Positions 11,480-24,329 of a DNA stretch of 64,000 nucleotides are shown piece by piece. Made by a program: the position numbers and the translations under genes. The number at the start of each line of letters is the position of its first letter. Within the stretch, counting starts at the first letter, position 1. Source of the DNA: Epiperipatus broadwayi (lineage: Eukaryota > Onychophora > Udeonychophora > Euonychophora > Peripatidae); the NCBI GenBank assembly GCA_028023455.1, contig JAQFVV010006256.1:1362001-1426000 (forward strand), given 5' to 3'. Under the pieces are notes generated by a model. It ran no database searches. It was not told the DNA's origin and was given only the letters and a program-made list of their open reading frames with translations.

Positions 11480-12520
11480 CAGTTAATTAAGTTGGAATTG
11501 TTAGTTTGTTAAATGAAGCAGGAACACATTAGAGTTAGAGCTTAGCCTCAATAGTCAAATATGCTCTTTTATTTAAAAGTCTACCAAGATATTTAAACAA
11601 ATACATATTCTCAAGCTGATAAATTACATCATTAGCTGATAAATTGAATGAATTTTTTAAAAATTAATTATTAAGCCAATTTCTTTATAGATTGCATTTA
11701 AAATATTAAAAAATATTCTGTAGAATATAATTTAAATTTCGCAAAAATAATATAGTTATTAGCACACTATAAATCTAGGAAACGGATATATTTAGAAACG
11801 ATTCAAATTAAAAATCCTACCATCAAATTGTTTCAAAGATTACTTTTACAATAAAAACAACAACAGAAAAACAAGGCTAAGTTAGAACATATTTATGTTT
11901 AACATTAGTTTTCATTTCAAATAACTCATTTTTTACATTATCATTAATAAATCTTTCTCTCATAACATTTTGTAGCAACTATATATTATGAATAAACTTC
12001 AACAAACCAGCAGCTATTTTCAAACAGTTATAAACTTTTTAACTGAGTCAAATATTACCAAATTCAAATATGCTGACCAAAAACAATTTATAAATCATGT
12101 CTTTATACTTGACAACAAATATCATATCTAAAGTGCTCCTTGAATCTTTAAAACCACAATAAGTTTCTGTAATCATTCATTTATGACTTTAAAAAACCTA
12201 TAAAATAAAATACTTGAAAGTACCTTTGCTATAATAGACAAAATAATATTTCCATAATAATTACTGTAGTGTTTTCTATTCCTTTTACTTTTATAAAATG
12301 GAATAATAGAAGCATATTTAAGACTAGAAGACACTATTTTATATTCAGAAAAAATTCCAAATTTGAAGCAAATATATCATCACCATGTTTTAAAATTAAT
12401 CAGGAATTTCATTAAAAATTTGCAGACTTTCCATTTTTAAGATTACAAAGCATGGTTTCAATTTCAAACAAATAAATCAACAAATAGATATTTTAATAAA
12501 TATACTCATTTGAATTCTTG
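11480..12520 (-). mobile_element. Second LINE family, heavily decayed copy A
   Basis: On the plus strand this segment tracks 42480-43440 in order. One pair is 11575-11600 (ctaccaagatatttaaa) with 42495-42515. Another is 11660-11700 (aattattaagccaa) with 42600-42620. A third is 12210-12290 (cttgaaagtacctttg, ataattactgtagtg) with 43190-43260, and a fourth is 12380-12470 (atcaccatgttttaaaat, tccatttttaagattacaaag) with 43360-43430. Almost no reading frame survives. Orientation is minus, by analogy with the better copy at 42-43.5 kb. Confidence 0.65.
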
Positions 12521-14892
12521 TATCATTCATTATTTAAAAGATAATCAAACTACATTTATTATCTATTCAAAATATTATTAATATGTAGAAGAGTATTATT
12601 CACTAATTTAATAAAATTATGATATTTTTCAGATCTATAATGTTACTTTCAAAATTTAAATAAAAAAAATAAATGATCATATTCAGGAGATGACCGTGAA
12701 GAAAAGTATCAATGAGAAGATGAATTAAAAACAAATTTTCTTGGCATATATAGTTAATGAAATCATATATAATTAGAGATGTTCATTTTGAAGATGAAAT
12801 GGAACACAAAAGCCTCTTAAAACAATTACTATATAACAAGAACTAAAAACAAAATCATGGCTCGAAATAAATTATAGTATATAACTAAATCATATAAAAT
12901 TAAAAAAAAAAACATTTACGCAGATATTAAAAATCTGCACAAAACAATATTTGAATAAGTTTGTTCAAACTTATATTCTCTGACTACTCAGACTAAATAA
13001 TTTCAATTTAAAATTAAGAAAAATTAATATGACATTTGACAATTGCCAAAATCAAATGCATTAAAAAATTTCAAATTGTACAGAGTTTTAAGATTGAATT
13101 TGGACTTGAACAGACTTTAGGAATTAACAGTCTTAAGAAAAAACATTGTTTTAAAAAATGTATTTTACTGGCACATTCACACATAGCAAAAAAAAATTAT
13201 ATTTACAATTTCCTTTACAAGTGTGTGCATAAATATTTGATAGTTTGAATCAATTATATTTTGGCTGGATTTTAATTGTGATTAAAAATAAATTGTTTAA
13301 TAAGAAGTGTAATTTTTTGTTTTATTTTTTTAAAAAGTAAATTATTAAATAAACTAGCTGTGTAATCAATAGAATCTATTTTAGCAAAAAAAACAAACTC
13401 TACAGACCCTCTGAAGCAATATTTTTTAATTATTTTCAATATATTTACCTTAGATTATACATCATAATGTCGTACTCTACAGTCAGAGCCATTTTGAAGA
13501 TCAAATATAAAATGCCAACCTTATGTATAACAAAAAAGTGTTCTGCATACAGTTAAAGTCAAGATATATCAAACAATTTTGATTATGAGGATCATTAAAA
13601 AAATATTTTATTTTTCTGTGGTGTAAGACTGCATATTAAAGAACTTAATTTATAAAAGCTATATATTCTGTAGATAAAATACATAAAAAAAAAAACTATA
13701 AATTTCTACATAGTGATATTGCTATTAATCTTTCAATGATATGAAAATTAACTTTTCTTATATCTCAATAAAAATCCTGTATACACTAAAGATGTAGAAT
13801 ATGAGGAAATACATAATCTGGTTTATATTGTATTGTATATGCAGATGACAATTTCTAAATTATATTCACTGGTTCTTTAATTAATTAAGAATCAACTAGG
13901 TCGATGATAAATTAAAAAATCAACTTGCATATACTAAAATGATAATAAAAAAAGTACAAAAATTTGTAATATAAAATCTACCTTCAATTCTAATAAGCAT
14001 ACACATATATAGATTCTGTATATATTAGGACTATGGAATCAGTATGCAAAATCATTGACCCCAACTATCTATGTTATCAACAACTTTAACCTCTCAATTG
14101 CAATTAGACTAATTATATATATTCTTATACTGAATGGGAGAAAGAAATGTACATGCTTTTAATTTATATTTTGAAAATCATTACTACCTCTCGATATCTC
14201 CTTCATAAGGACATCTTTCTAAGGTAAGTTTTAATGCATTAAATTACAATTTTCATTTATTCATAATGGGTACGTTTTTATTAATTCAAAGTTTAATAAC
14301 TATAATAGGAAAAATCAATAGGTGAAGAATTTCATACTAAATGTAACAAGTTGAATAAGCAAAATTATTCAGTATGAAATCTATTGAAACAATTAAATAC
14401 AAGAAAATTGAAAAAAAAAGCAAGTTAAGTATTAGAACAAAAAAAATTAACAAAACAAGTTCAGTGACTGATATTATATAAAAATTAAAGACCAGCAAAA
14501 AAAATTGTGCTATGAAGAATGAATTAAGAGTTGAATTAATTTTCGGATTTTGGATATTTAGCAGCTCTACATTTAATAATCTGAATTTAGGGTTTGTAGA
14601 TTATAACAAATTGTATGAAAGAGAAACAGTTTTAAATATCTTAGATGAGAAAGAAAATATTATCATGCTTCCCTGCTTTTGTGTAATGATATAATATCAG
14701 ACTGGGATTTAAGGTCCATAGATTGCACCCAGTTCTGCCATTTCCAGAATTCAAATTTCTTATAAACTCCTAAATAATAAAGTCATTCGATTATTTATTT
14801 TATTTTTAGCACATTAAAAAAGATATTAGAATTATTTTAAAATTATCAAAAAATTACATCTGAAATAGTTTAAATACATATATGTGATATGT
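12521..14892. other. AT-rich non-coding stretch
   Basis: Two short frames (13036-13248 and 14512-14694, plus strand) are Lys/Ile/Phe-rich with no recognisable motif and no splice support. I see nothing else. Confidence 0.55.
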
Positions 14893-15290
14893 TGGATTAT
14901 TTCCATCATCTATCATTAAATGTTGAATGTCTAGAAAATTTTAAACATTATTTAAACTTTTCCAAATACAAACAACAGTTAGTAATAACAAAGATAACAG
15001 GTCAGAATTCACAACGTTTTGAGTGGTACTATTCTCTGTTCTTCTTCAGGTATTGCGGACCTGATTAGTGACAATGCTAGAATAGGAGTTATACTTTCAC
15101 TTTTAAATTCTTGAATATCAAATGATAAAGCAACATTGCTCTAATCAACTGAGCTATTCTGTCAAAGGCAAGCCAATAGAAATTTCATACTTATCTATGA
15201 GGGTCAGTTTAAGTCCTCCTGATTCCTCCACTTTTCTTCTTTTTATTAATACTTTTTCCTAAGACCAAAGTTGATTATGGTTTATTTTAA
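14893..15290 (-). mobile_element. PLE 3'-tail fragment with tRNA-like module
   Basis: It matches 49590-49960 in order. The shared blocks are the 'ttggactatt..catcatcta' block, the aacagttagtaata block, acaacgttttgagtggta, the cttcaggtattgc block, and the 'aatttcatacttatctatga' block. On the minus strand it holds tagctcagttgattagagc (about 15138-15157), a near-perfect tRNA D-arm/A-box with GCTC/GAGC pairing. The B-box region is decayed in this copy but preserved in the 49.8- and 51.4-kb copies. No GIY-YIG coding sequence remains here. Confidence 0.7.
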
Positions 15291-17611
15291 AGCAATTACA
15301 AAAAAATATCTAAATTAACAATGTTCAGTTGTACAATTTTCTTAAAATGAATGTTTATTAAAAAAAGTACTTCGAATATTATCACTGCTAAACAGAAAAA
15401 AAACCTGAGATACATCGGTATTAATAGAAAAGATTACATATAAACTGATATTCACAATAATTTGACTGAAAGGCCAAATTAAAAATCTCAAAAATAGACC
15501 AAAAACTCCCCACTAGTACAGCAGTTGTCATAAACATGATATTGACAACAGATTTAAAAAAATAAGATCTTTTAAGAAAAAAAATTTTTTAATTACTTAT
15601 TTCTTCCATGACATTGGATAAAAAGGATATGAAATCAAGACTAATAATACCTAAAAGGAAGAGATTTATTATTTACACTTTTTTTTTTACTTATAATTTG
15701 CATATTCATAATTTTTTAACAAGTAGGAAAAAAGCACTAAAAAAAAAAAAAAAAGCTCTAAAACTCAAAAAGTCAGTTAAGAAAACAAATAAGTGCAAAG
15801 ATACATCTTTTCAAAATAGCATCTGAAATTATAACAAAAGCAGAAGCTCTGAAATTTTTTTATCAGTATTAAAAGGGGGGGGAGGGTAATATAAGAATGG
15901 GGAGAAGTTATTTATAGTACAAATGAGCAAGTTGGAAGATTAATACAATAGATATCACAAACCAAGAAAAAGTTAAGTGAAACATTATTATGCTTGAAAA
16001 TTTTTTTCTTTTTTTCAGAAAAACTACAAAAGTTAATCATCCTCTGAAAGAAATAAAACCAAAAGTGCATCAGATTGCCTGAATCAAAAAGAGTGACTAC
16101 TATTAGGTAAAGATAATTATTGAAGATATTTTTGACAAAAAGTATTATGGCCTAGTTAATAAATAACATGTATTTATTACATGTGCTAGCATATTCATCA
16201 CACTAATATTAAATAATGATAAACTGATATTCATTTCTAGTGATCATATAAATAGCATTTATATTAGTAATTATGATTTTCAACACATCATACAAGAGTA
16301 GCTGATGATTGCTTTCTCTTACATATTTAAAATATGATTTGCTGCTAACATGACTGCAATCAATATCATTCTATATTACTACTGCTATCAGTAATAAAGC
16401 ACTAAAAAATTAAAAAATAAAACAAAAAAAAAAAAAATGCACATAAGGGTAAAAGAACCTTTCAATAGCCTATTATAGAATAAAAATCTTGCCAATGGTC
16501 CTCCAATAAGAAATAATAAAGAAAACAATATTAGTCAAAAACTGAGTGGTGAAAGCTTTCTTCCTTGTTTTACTCCTAGCTAGCAATAGTTAGATGTCAA
16601 TTGCAAATCAAATAAATGGTTATCTGGATTGGCTATGGGATAATTACCTAGGAAAAAAAAAATTCTGAGTTTACTTGGAATTTCTAAAAATTTCCAAATT
16701 TCATATAGATTCAAATTCCAAATTGTGGACATAATGAATGTATTAGTAATTACACTGTGAGGCCTTTTTATAAAATATATATGTTTGATGAGGTAAAATG
16801 AGGTCAAAAATAAAAATGATATAAAAATTACTAAAAAGAACATAGCACAAAAAAGAACAAAAATAAAATGAACAATTTCAGATTTACTGCTGTCAATTTC
16901 TTTCCTATTTAAAATTATAAAATGAAAGATTAATTTACATTGCTTAAATTATAATCAAACTGTAGTAAAGCACAATTGGTGTTAATTTTTTTTAGTATTA
17001 ATTAATTGTTGATGAAAATATTTTTGGTTATATATTAATGATTTTTATTATTCGCATTGTTTCCTGTTAATTAAATAACATTTAAGTTTTTATATTTTTT
17101 GCCAATGGTTCTATATTATCTTAAAAGTATTATATAGAAGGGAAGAGTTATTAGTACATTACCAAATTGGTATGAATTTGAATCAAAACCACATACTTAC
17201 AATGTCATTAAAGCAATGAATGTCTATTTTACATCATTTTCAATTGAACTAGTAAAAAAAAAAAAAGGATTTCTGCAACATCTCTGAATGCATATTATCA
17301 AATATATCCAGTCACAGAAAAAAGTATTAGATAATTTTAGATGGTTAGTCTATATGTTTGTTTCCCCAATCAGGATAGAATGTATCTTGAAGTTAGAATT
17401 ATCTGTAGCAATGAATCTGCATTTCTTCAGTCTAATTACTTGGCATAAATGGTTTCTTTAGGACATCAAATAGCTTAAGTATTGAGATTTATTTAAACAA
17501 TGCCCAAACCATTACAAAAGCAATGAACAATCGAGATCATTAAGTTTATAATGTGATTCAAAAATAAATTATGTTCAGAGCAGAGTTAAGTTTGAAAACT
17601 TAACATATATT
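15291..17611. other. AT-rich non-coding stretch
   Basis: Contains long A-runs (15741-15756, 16424-16438), a G-run at about 15877-15888 and no supported gene. Short frames at 15608-15826 and 16580-16843 are low-complexity Lys- or Phe-rich translations. Confidence 0.55.
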
Positions 17612-17808
17612 TATTACTATTATTATAATAATATTAAATAGTGCTTTCACACTTCCAACGTAAAGCTATAACAACAAATTGAAAACTAAATTAAATGGCT
17701 GAGCGCTTTCAAAAAGATGTACTTCTCATATTCATAGCCAGTTATGATCCTTTCTTTGGAATCATTATATAATTGAATCTGATATGCAAATTATATGCAA
17801 ATGAGTCA

Positions 17809-18122
17809 CTAAGACCATCTTTTAGATATCGCAAAACATGCATCCTTACAATTAATGGCGAAAGAGTCCTCTGCTATAAAGTATGCTTCTTTTACCTTTC
17901 GCTTAATATCATGCCTCTCAGTACAAACTAATTTTGCAGATGTGGGTTCAAACACATGTCCCGACAATTTTTGATGTTGAGCAAAAATAAAGTGCATTCT
18001 GGATCCGTATGTGCCTTATTGTATCTATACTTGTGTTGTGATATCCTAGTAGCTATGGCGGCTCTCGTTTCACCATAGTATGATGCTTTGCATCCATTAT
18101 GAGGGCATGCCACCCTGTACAC
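17809..18122 (-). pseudogene. PLE GIY-YIG endonuclease domain, frameshifted
   Basis: The first frame (18122-17928) has MYRVACPHNGCKASYYGETR followed by AAIATRISQHKYRYNKAH. These give GIY as YRV, YIG as YYG and the helix Arg that is catalytic in the family. A frameshift near 18000 moves the reading to the second frame (17997-17809): HFIFAQHQKLSGHVFEP, KRKVKEAYFI and DACFAISKRWS. The domain would nick DNA for target-primed insertion. It is the sister copy of the GIY-YIG remnant at 1.7-2.0 kb. The Cys/His pair in CPHNGC fits the zinc-binding insertion seen in some PLE clades, which is my inference. Confidence 0.85.
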
Positions 18123-18145
18123 AGCCTGTGGGGTCTGATCAGAAG

Positions 18146-18547
18146 CTATAGTGTCCTTAATGTTGTTAATAAGCCTATTATTGAGATAGGTGTATGAAAA
18201 CTCAAACGAAATTCCTTAGAAAAAGTCTTATAAAATGTTTTATGTAAAGAGTGCACGTAGGGCAACAATATCCAAGGCCTGTTGTCTTCATCTCTGTGTT
18301 TTCCAATATTATTTACAAAACGTCTAATTTTGCTATATACTATATTGCACCTGTATCCTGATTTGATTAAGTTGTTAGTATAATTAATTAAGTTAGACCT
18401 TCTGTCTGCCTCAAACTTGTACAAATAGTAATTTCTGAAAAGAAATGATGTCAATCCAGCAAACTTGTGAGTCATAGGTGTGTATGACTCAGGGTGAATC
18501 TGTCCACGAACTTCTGGTGGCTTCATAACCATTGCATAATTAAGCAT
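18146..18547 (-). pseudogene. PLE reverse transcriptase C-terminal region
   Basis: The 133-codon frame reads HPESYTPMTHKFAGLTSFLF (family 'SNH...HK.A..NSL..R'). NLINYTNNLIKSGYRCNIV is the 'I......NGY' block. PWILLPYVHSLHKTFYKTF is the 'LPY...S.KI...F' block before the GIY-YIG domain. This is the PLE thumb and linker. No YADD box is present upstream, because the right inverted repeat begins at ~18595. The frame runs out at 18146 and a linker (about 18123-18145) leads to the GIY-YIG frame. Confidence 0.78.
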
Positions 18548-18685
18548 ACTTCCTTCTCTGTGTACCTTGATATCTAAATATTTTACCTCTTGCCAAAGCG
18601 CTCAGCCATTAAATTTAGTTTTCAATTTGTTGTTATAGCTTTACGTTGGAAGTGTGAAAGCATGATTTAATATTATTATATTGAA

Positions 18686-21600
18686 GACAAACGTAAAGTA
18701 TAAATATACCGGTTATTACTTACTATTATTATATAAACTATTCTTAATAAACAATAAACACAATACCATACTTTAATATAAATCGGTATACTAATAAAAC
18801 ACATTATTAAATAAATCTATCAATAATGATTAAAAAGCAAATTAATACATACATCACTATTCCATAAAACAAATCATCATGATGGAGAATATATAAGTTT
18901 TTTAAGTACTTTTAAATATTATAGTACATTATGAAACTAAGATGACTCTCTTATATGGGAACTTCATTGAAATTCCTGATAGGACTCATCTGAATTTGTT
19001 ATAAACAAAAGTGATAAAAATTATAATTTTTCTAACTTATAATTTATATAAAAATGTGCATTGGGAACATCAGATTTTCTGATGATATATATTAAATAGG
19101 ACTGTCAAAATATATAAGAAGTTTAGGATGAGAATAAATAGTTATGTCTAAATTAATAAATAATATAGATGACTAGATAAAAGATTAAAAATTATAATAT
19201 TAGTATTTTTAATACCAAGAAAACTGATTAATTATGAATAAAAATAAAAACAAACAGAAGAATGAGAACTGCAATTACTAATAAAATTGTGACAAGAGTA
19301 GGAAGATATTTGTGATTTATTATTTGGAATATAACTTTACATTAAAACAGAAACAATTAGAAAAATAAAAAATATAAATTTAAAAAATAAGATTGCAATG
19401 AAGAAGTGTTAAAAAGGATATGAAAAAAAATTATTTAGTGAAGAGCAAAAAAAAAAAAGGGGAAATGTAAAAAATAGATAAAATTATGAAAAATATATTC
19501 GAAGATTCTGCATAGGATAAAATAAAAGTTGAGGAATAATCTTAAAAAAAAAAAAAAGAATAATGAATATTTATGAGTCCAGCAGAAAACAAAGGTTTGG
19601 AAAAGATGGTCTGAGTTGATGAATAGAATCGTTTTTTTGGTGATAATTAATGATGGTGATGAATGCATATTAACAGTAAATAAAGTGACTATTTCAATGT
19701 TAATTTTTCACCTTAGTTACAGAGATAATATGGTCATCTTCTAATGTTTTCATCAGAGTCAAAATCTTGACTGTCTGATAGAATTTCCTTTAACTGGAAT
19801 AATAATGCTCTATATAGAGTAGAGTGCTCAAATGCTAAAAGTTCCTGGATTGATTACCAGAATAAAATAAAAACTGTTTGATCAAACTTCTGTTACTCAA
19901 TGTCACATGTCTAAGTGATTAACTATAAAAAAATTTTTTTCTTTTGTAGAAAATTAAAATTTACTCAAGATTTATAAAACAATATAAATCAGTCAAGTTA
20001 ATGCATGTCTTTAATTATATAGTTAATAATTCCATTTCTTCATTCAAGCTAAACTTTATTAATTTGTGAGCTATTTTTTTGATATCAACAGATTTTGAAA
20101 TTACTCCTTATAAAAAATTTAGTTTAAAATAAGATCCAAAAATCAAATAAAATTAAAATATTATTAAACGAAATATAAAAGCAAATACTTATATTTTCAA
20201 TATCAATGCTGAAAAAAAAAAGGGTACTACTGAATCACAAATGGTTATTTCCTATGACAATTATATAGGTCAACAAATAATCCACTATATAAAGTATTTC
20301 CAACCAAATATATATATAATATAGGTAAGCACTCAATAAGTCAAATAATAAATAAACAATCTAAAATTCGTTTAGTAGGTAAATATGCCAGAATTCACAT
20401 GATAAAAAGTCCAAATGCTTATCTCTCCGTTTTCATAGTTTACCTCATATTCTGGTAATAAGCATAGTATTTGAAATTTTATGAAAAAATAATTATCACA
20501 ACCAATGTATATTAATTTCACCAAAGCTGCCATCATTACTGAAAGGCAATCTCATTTTATGATCATAACAAACAACTGTAAATTAATGAAGATATGGCGA
20601 TATATCATCTCAAATTTTTATTAAAAAAAAAAAGTGATCTGACACTGAATTTTACATAACTAGGATGTTTAAAATGCTGTGAGATTATAAAAATTATATG
20701 ATGAAAGTACATTATCTTATAAATTTCAAGATAGAACATTCATTTGCCTATAAAGACAGAATATCTTGAATTCACTGTTTCAGCATGGTACCACTTTAAA
20801 TCCACTATTGCATCTGTTTACATCTTATCTATGTAGTGAATATGGATGTATTTCCAAGTTGACAAGTTAGCACTCTTTATACGAAAATGAAAAAAAAAAA
20901 ACTTCTTTAATTTTATTAAAAAAAAGATTCCTGTTTATTATTATTTCTCATGAAGAAAATTTATATCTATGCTAAAAAAAAAAGTTTATTCTAATCATGT
21001 ATCAAACTACTAAAGACAAATATATTCATGACTGAGCTGCTGATATCATTAATATTTTCAGCTAAAATTTTAATTAATCTATTTCAAAATAAAGAAACAG
21101 CCACGAGTATATATTATATGTACTTTAATGTTATGATGTAGCTTAAATGTAAAGGTTCATAATCATAATGTAGTTCTAAAATATAAAACACTAAAATGAT
21201 TTATATTAAAACAAAAATACTTGTGAAGTTTTGCAAATTGATATATCAAATACTAAAAGTTTCTAGTTTGATTACCACAGCTTAGGAAATCTAAAAAAAA
21301 AAAAAAGTAACTTTTGCATTTAATCCACTTTAGTGTTAATACATCAATTGATCTTATATATTTTTATAGTAACAAATTTAATGAAAGGATATTTCAACTT
21401 GTGTTTGGTAAAAAATAATGAGCATATGCATGTCTATAGTTACAAATGTATAGATAGACTCCACAACTAATAATGCTAGTTTCCAGTTATCACAATTGTT
21501 ACTATAAAATCCCAAACAAATTACTTTCATGTATACAGGTGCTAATAATTCTCTGATTATGAAATTATCCAATTATTCTTATAAATAATTCATATATTCA

Positions 21601-21875
21601 TTATGGATCACAAAGATCATTCTTAAATTATAAACTTCCAGAAAACAAAATGAAGAAAGCAAGTAAAATTTACATAAAGACTACATTTCCCCCCCAAAAC
21701 TGCTTGGATTCTTCTCACTCATATTTAGACAAAAATCTACATCTATAATAAATGTGTATTTTAAAATTCATTTTTTATAACTTTATTTTTTCTCTTTTCT
21801 GTGCATTACATTATATAATTTTAAAGAAAACCAAATAAATGTCATTTTTTTTAAGCATACTGAATATGCCACAGT
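18686..21875. other. AT-rich non-coding stretch with two SINE-like scraps
   Basis: No gene is supported. Two patches, 19828-19859 and 21246-21277, share about 27 of 32 bases (tcaaat.ctaaaagtt..t..ttgattacca). Each is followed by A-rich sequence, and the shared end resembles a decayed pol III B-box. They may be fragments of a tRNA-derived SINE. Confidence 0.45.
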
Positions 21876-21973
21876 AAATGTATACATATACATGTAATAT
21901 ACATAGTGATTTATATTCCAAATGTATACATATACATGTAACATACATACAGTGATTTATATTCCAAATGTAT
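21876..21973. repeat. Two-copy tandem duplication, ~44-47-bp unit
   Basis: The words aaatgtatacatatacatgt and gtgatttatattcc occur twice in the same order, starting at 21876 and about 21920. A third partial aaatgtata follows at 21965. Confidence 0.8.
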
Positions 21974-23799
21974 AAAGAAATTCATTTTAAATAAATTAGT
22001 AATACAAAAAACAACTATCAGATATATTTATTGCAAACATATTCTGTTTTTCAAAATATGAATACTATTACACCTCATATAAACTTAGAAAACTAATTCT
22101 ACAATTTAATAATTAAGTTAAATTACTTAATTATATAAAACAGAAGTAAAACTTGTATTAGATCATTAATTAAATTCAAAATCACATAAAGTAGCATTTC
22201 AGGAATATCTGACCTAATATTTTTTCCTCCTTTTGTTTTGATGCAAGTTTATTTAGAAATCTTTTATATAAATAGAAACTTGGGATTTTTTTAAAACAAA
22301 TAATAACATTTATAAATAAATTTTATTTTTAATATAATTCACTTATCAAAATTTTATTGTGTTGGTCATTCAGTTTAAATTTTGATATAAATTATTAATC
22401 ATGATCAGCCAAATGTATATTTAAGAATATATAGTTTCACCCATATTATTCTTAATACAAAAATCAAGGAAATATAAACAATCAGTAACTTTAAGGTTTG
22501 ACCATTTAGTATGTAGTTAGAACTTAAACCTTAACGAAAGTGAAAGGTTTAAAAATAATAATTGCCTACTTTCACACATCACTACTTAAATTATAAACAA
22601 AAAAAAAAAAGGACAAAAAAATTAAATTAGAACGCCATATAGTGACCTAATTTATCGACGACAAACAGTTTAGATAAAAGACTAAAGTCTAATCTAAAAA
22701 AAAAATTTGGCAACTCTAATTTGTAAAAAAAGGCACGACTTTCTTCTTAATCGCAGATATAATTTAAATGTACATCAACTGCAGATGCTTTACGTATCAA
22801 CAAACAAAAGATTTATAGTTAAAAATATATACTGTAGATATAGTTTTCAAAAATTTATGCATGATAATTTTATTTCGTGTTCTTTATTTTTTTGTTTAAG
22901 TAACTGATTTTTAAAATTAAATATGTATAATTTTGATTAAATATTCTTTTTGTATATATAAAAAAATACTTTATATATTTTCCAGTTTGTTAAAATTTGC
23001 ATCCGGGTTTAAATAAAATTACAAACTATTTTCCGGTCTATTTTTTTTTTCCCTACGATATTAGTAGACAAAAATGTCAAACAGTGACATCAATTTCAAT
23101 ATATTTATTTACAAAGAAAAAATTGATACGCTTAGTTATTCATAACAACGTAACAGTAATGTTCAGTTCTACATACTCCCAAAATCATATTTAAAAATAA
23201 ATTTTCAGCACGTTAAGATTGAATATGAATTTAACGTCTTACATAATCTATTGTAATATAGCTATCTATCAGCTGTAGTAACGTTATTATGATTTTACTA
23301 CGCTTGTAACCGCATCTAGGTAATACAAAATATTTTCATAATTCCACATTCATTTCTAACGCCCTATAGTGCACCCCTAATAAGGTAAACATGGAGTCGT
23401 AAAAAAAGCAAATGATTCCAATCTCATTTACACAAACAAGATCAAAAATCGTGTGACTTCCGTATTTTCATTTCACCTCTGTAGTAAAATTCTTCATACC
23501 TTTAAAAAATAAAAGTTGTATAACGTTTGAATGAACTATTTGGACGTCAATCAAGTTTTACTAAGGCCATTAGGCCTCGCCAAGATTTAATGTTTACAAA
23601 TGCTTATCTAAGCATTCATTTGCAAGAAGATACAGTATATATTTACCATTATGCAGAGCGCCTTTTAATAAAACCAAATTTCCCGAAATGTGAAATAGAA
23701 AACTTAACATCGATTCATTCGAATAGTAGACCAAAAATTAAGCAAAAAAATATTTGAATCCGCCATTGAAATAAGAAAGAAAAGATCAGGTAGAAAATT
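21974..23799. other. AT-rich region grading into the GC-richer island
   Basis: No gene is convincingly supported. A 76-codon plus-strand frame at 23527-23757 (contains AIRPRQDLMFTNAYLSIH) has ordinary composition but no splice bounds or recognisable motif. From about 22620 CpGs become more frequent. Two sites share the words 'aacgcc.tatagtg' (22631 and 23358). Confidence 0.4.
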
Positions 23800-23955
23800 T
23801 CAACTAGACATTAACGTTTGAGCAACCTCGATTATGTCCTCTTCCATTGTGCCTGCCATATCTCTTCCCAATAATGGCTTTTCCTTGACCTTGATAGGAA
23901 CACCAAGGTATAAACTGAGAGATTCAAAAGGGGACAAGCCAGAGTTATTCTTCAT
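23800..23955 (-). CDS. Unrecognised short ORF or exon (51 codons)
   Basis: The minus-strand frame starts ATG at 23955 and stops TGA at 23800-23802. It includes NNSGLSPFESLSLYLGVPIK, KEKPLLGRDMAGTMEEDI and IEVAQTLMSS. Composition is balanced and unlike the Phe/Lys/Ile-rich frames expected by chance in this DNA, which suggests real coding history. I do not recognise the protein. The opening 'N.SGLSPFE' loosely recalls the 'STG.SPFE' segment near the end of gypsy-type integrases, but the rest does not follow that family. It lies downstream of the candidate first exon at 24.3 kb on the same strand and could be an exon, a small ORF or an old element scrap. Confidence 0.3.
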   Translation of the reverse strand: MKNNSGLSPFESLSLYLGVPIKVKEKPLLGRDMAGTMEEDIIEVAQTLMSS

Positions 23956-24235
23956 TAAATTTCAACGTTTAGATTTAAAAATCCACAGGTGAATGTATTT
24001 TTTTTTGTCCTTTGATCACAATTATGATAGACATTCGAATCTAAACATTCATTTAAAAATTCAGTTCCATATGTTACACCTGTTCGCGGGGGTGAAATCA
24101 ATGGGCACAATAGCCGGACAAGCTTATGAGCAAAAATTTTGGCACAATAATAAATCAAAATTAATCATCAATTTAATATTTTTTAATTTAAGGTATTTCA
24201 AAAATTATTTTCTTGAAACATTTCTTGTTACTTAC

Positions 24236-24329
24236 CGACAACATAAAGTAAATTTCTGCCCCATTTTTGGAGTTCTTTTCGGAAGGAGCGACGTTCTTGT
24301 GAACAACGAGCGGCACAGCACTCCGCCAT
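24236..24329 (-). CDS. Candidate first coding exon of a host gene (unrecognised)
   Basis: On the minus strand an ATG with purine at -3 and G at +4 (24329-24327) opens MAECCAARCSQERR..., a 31-codon frame. It runs to a consensus splice donor, TCG|GTAAGT, with the intron starting at 24235. The stretch is CpG-rich and lies at the left end of the GC-richer island, as first exons often do. An out-of-frame upstream ATG at about 24354 (MTERVEGRNGG...) is also open to the same donor, so the true frame is uncertain. A possible acceptor (gcgaacag) at 24080 would join the first frame to an open 41-codon segment ending at 23955, but its pyrimidine tract is weak. I do not recognise the product. Confidence 0.4.

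Larger units (their letters stand above)
17612..18685 (-). mobile_element. Penelope-like element fragment bracketed by ~90-bp inverted repeats
   Basis: The left arm (about 17612-17710) includes gtgctttcacacttccaacg and ends in ggctgagcgctttc. The right arm (about 18595-18685) is its reverse complement with few mismatches, including aaagcgctcagccatt and cgttggaagtgtgaaagc. Between the arms, the minus strand encodes the C-terminal part of a PLE reverse transcriptase and a GIY-YIG domain. PLEs are known for terminal repeats in direct or inverted arrangement, so the arms are likely the element's own pLTR-type repeats. The catalytic RT palm is missing. Confidence 0.75.
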
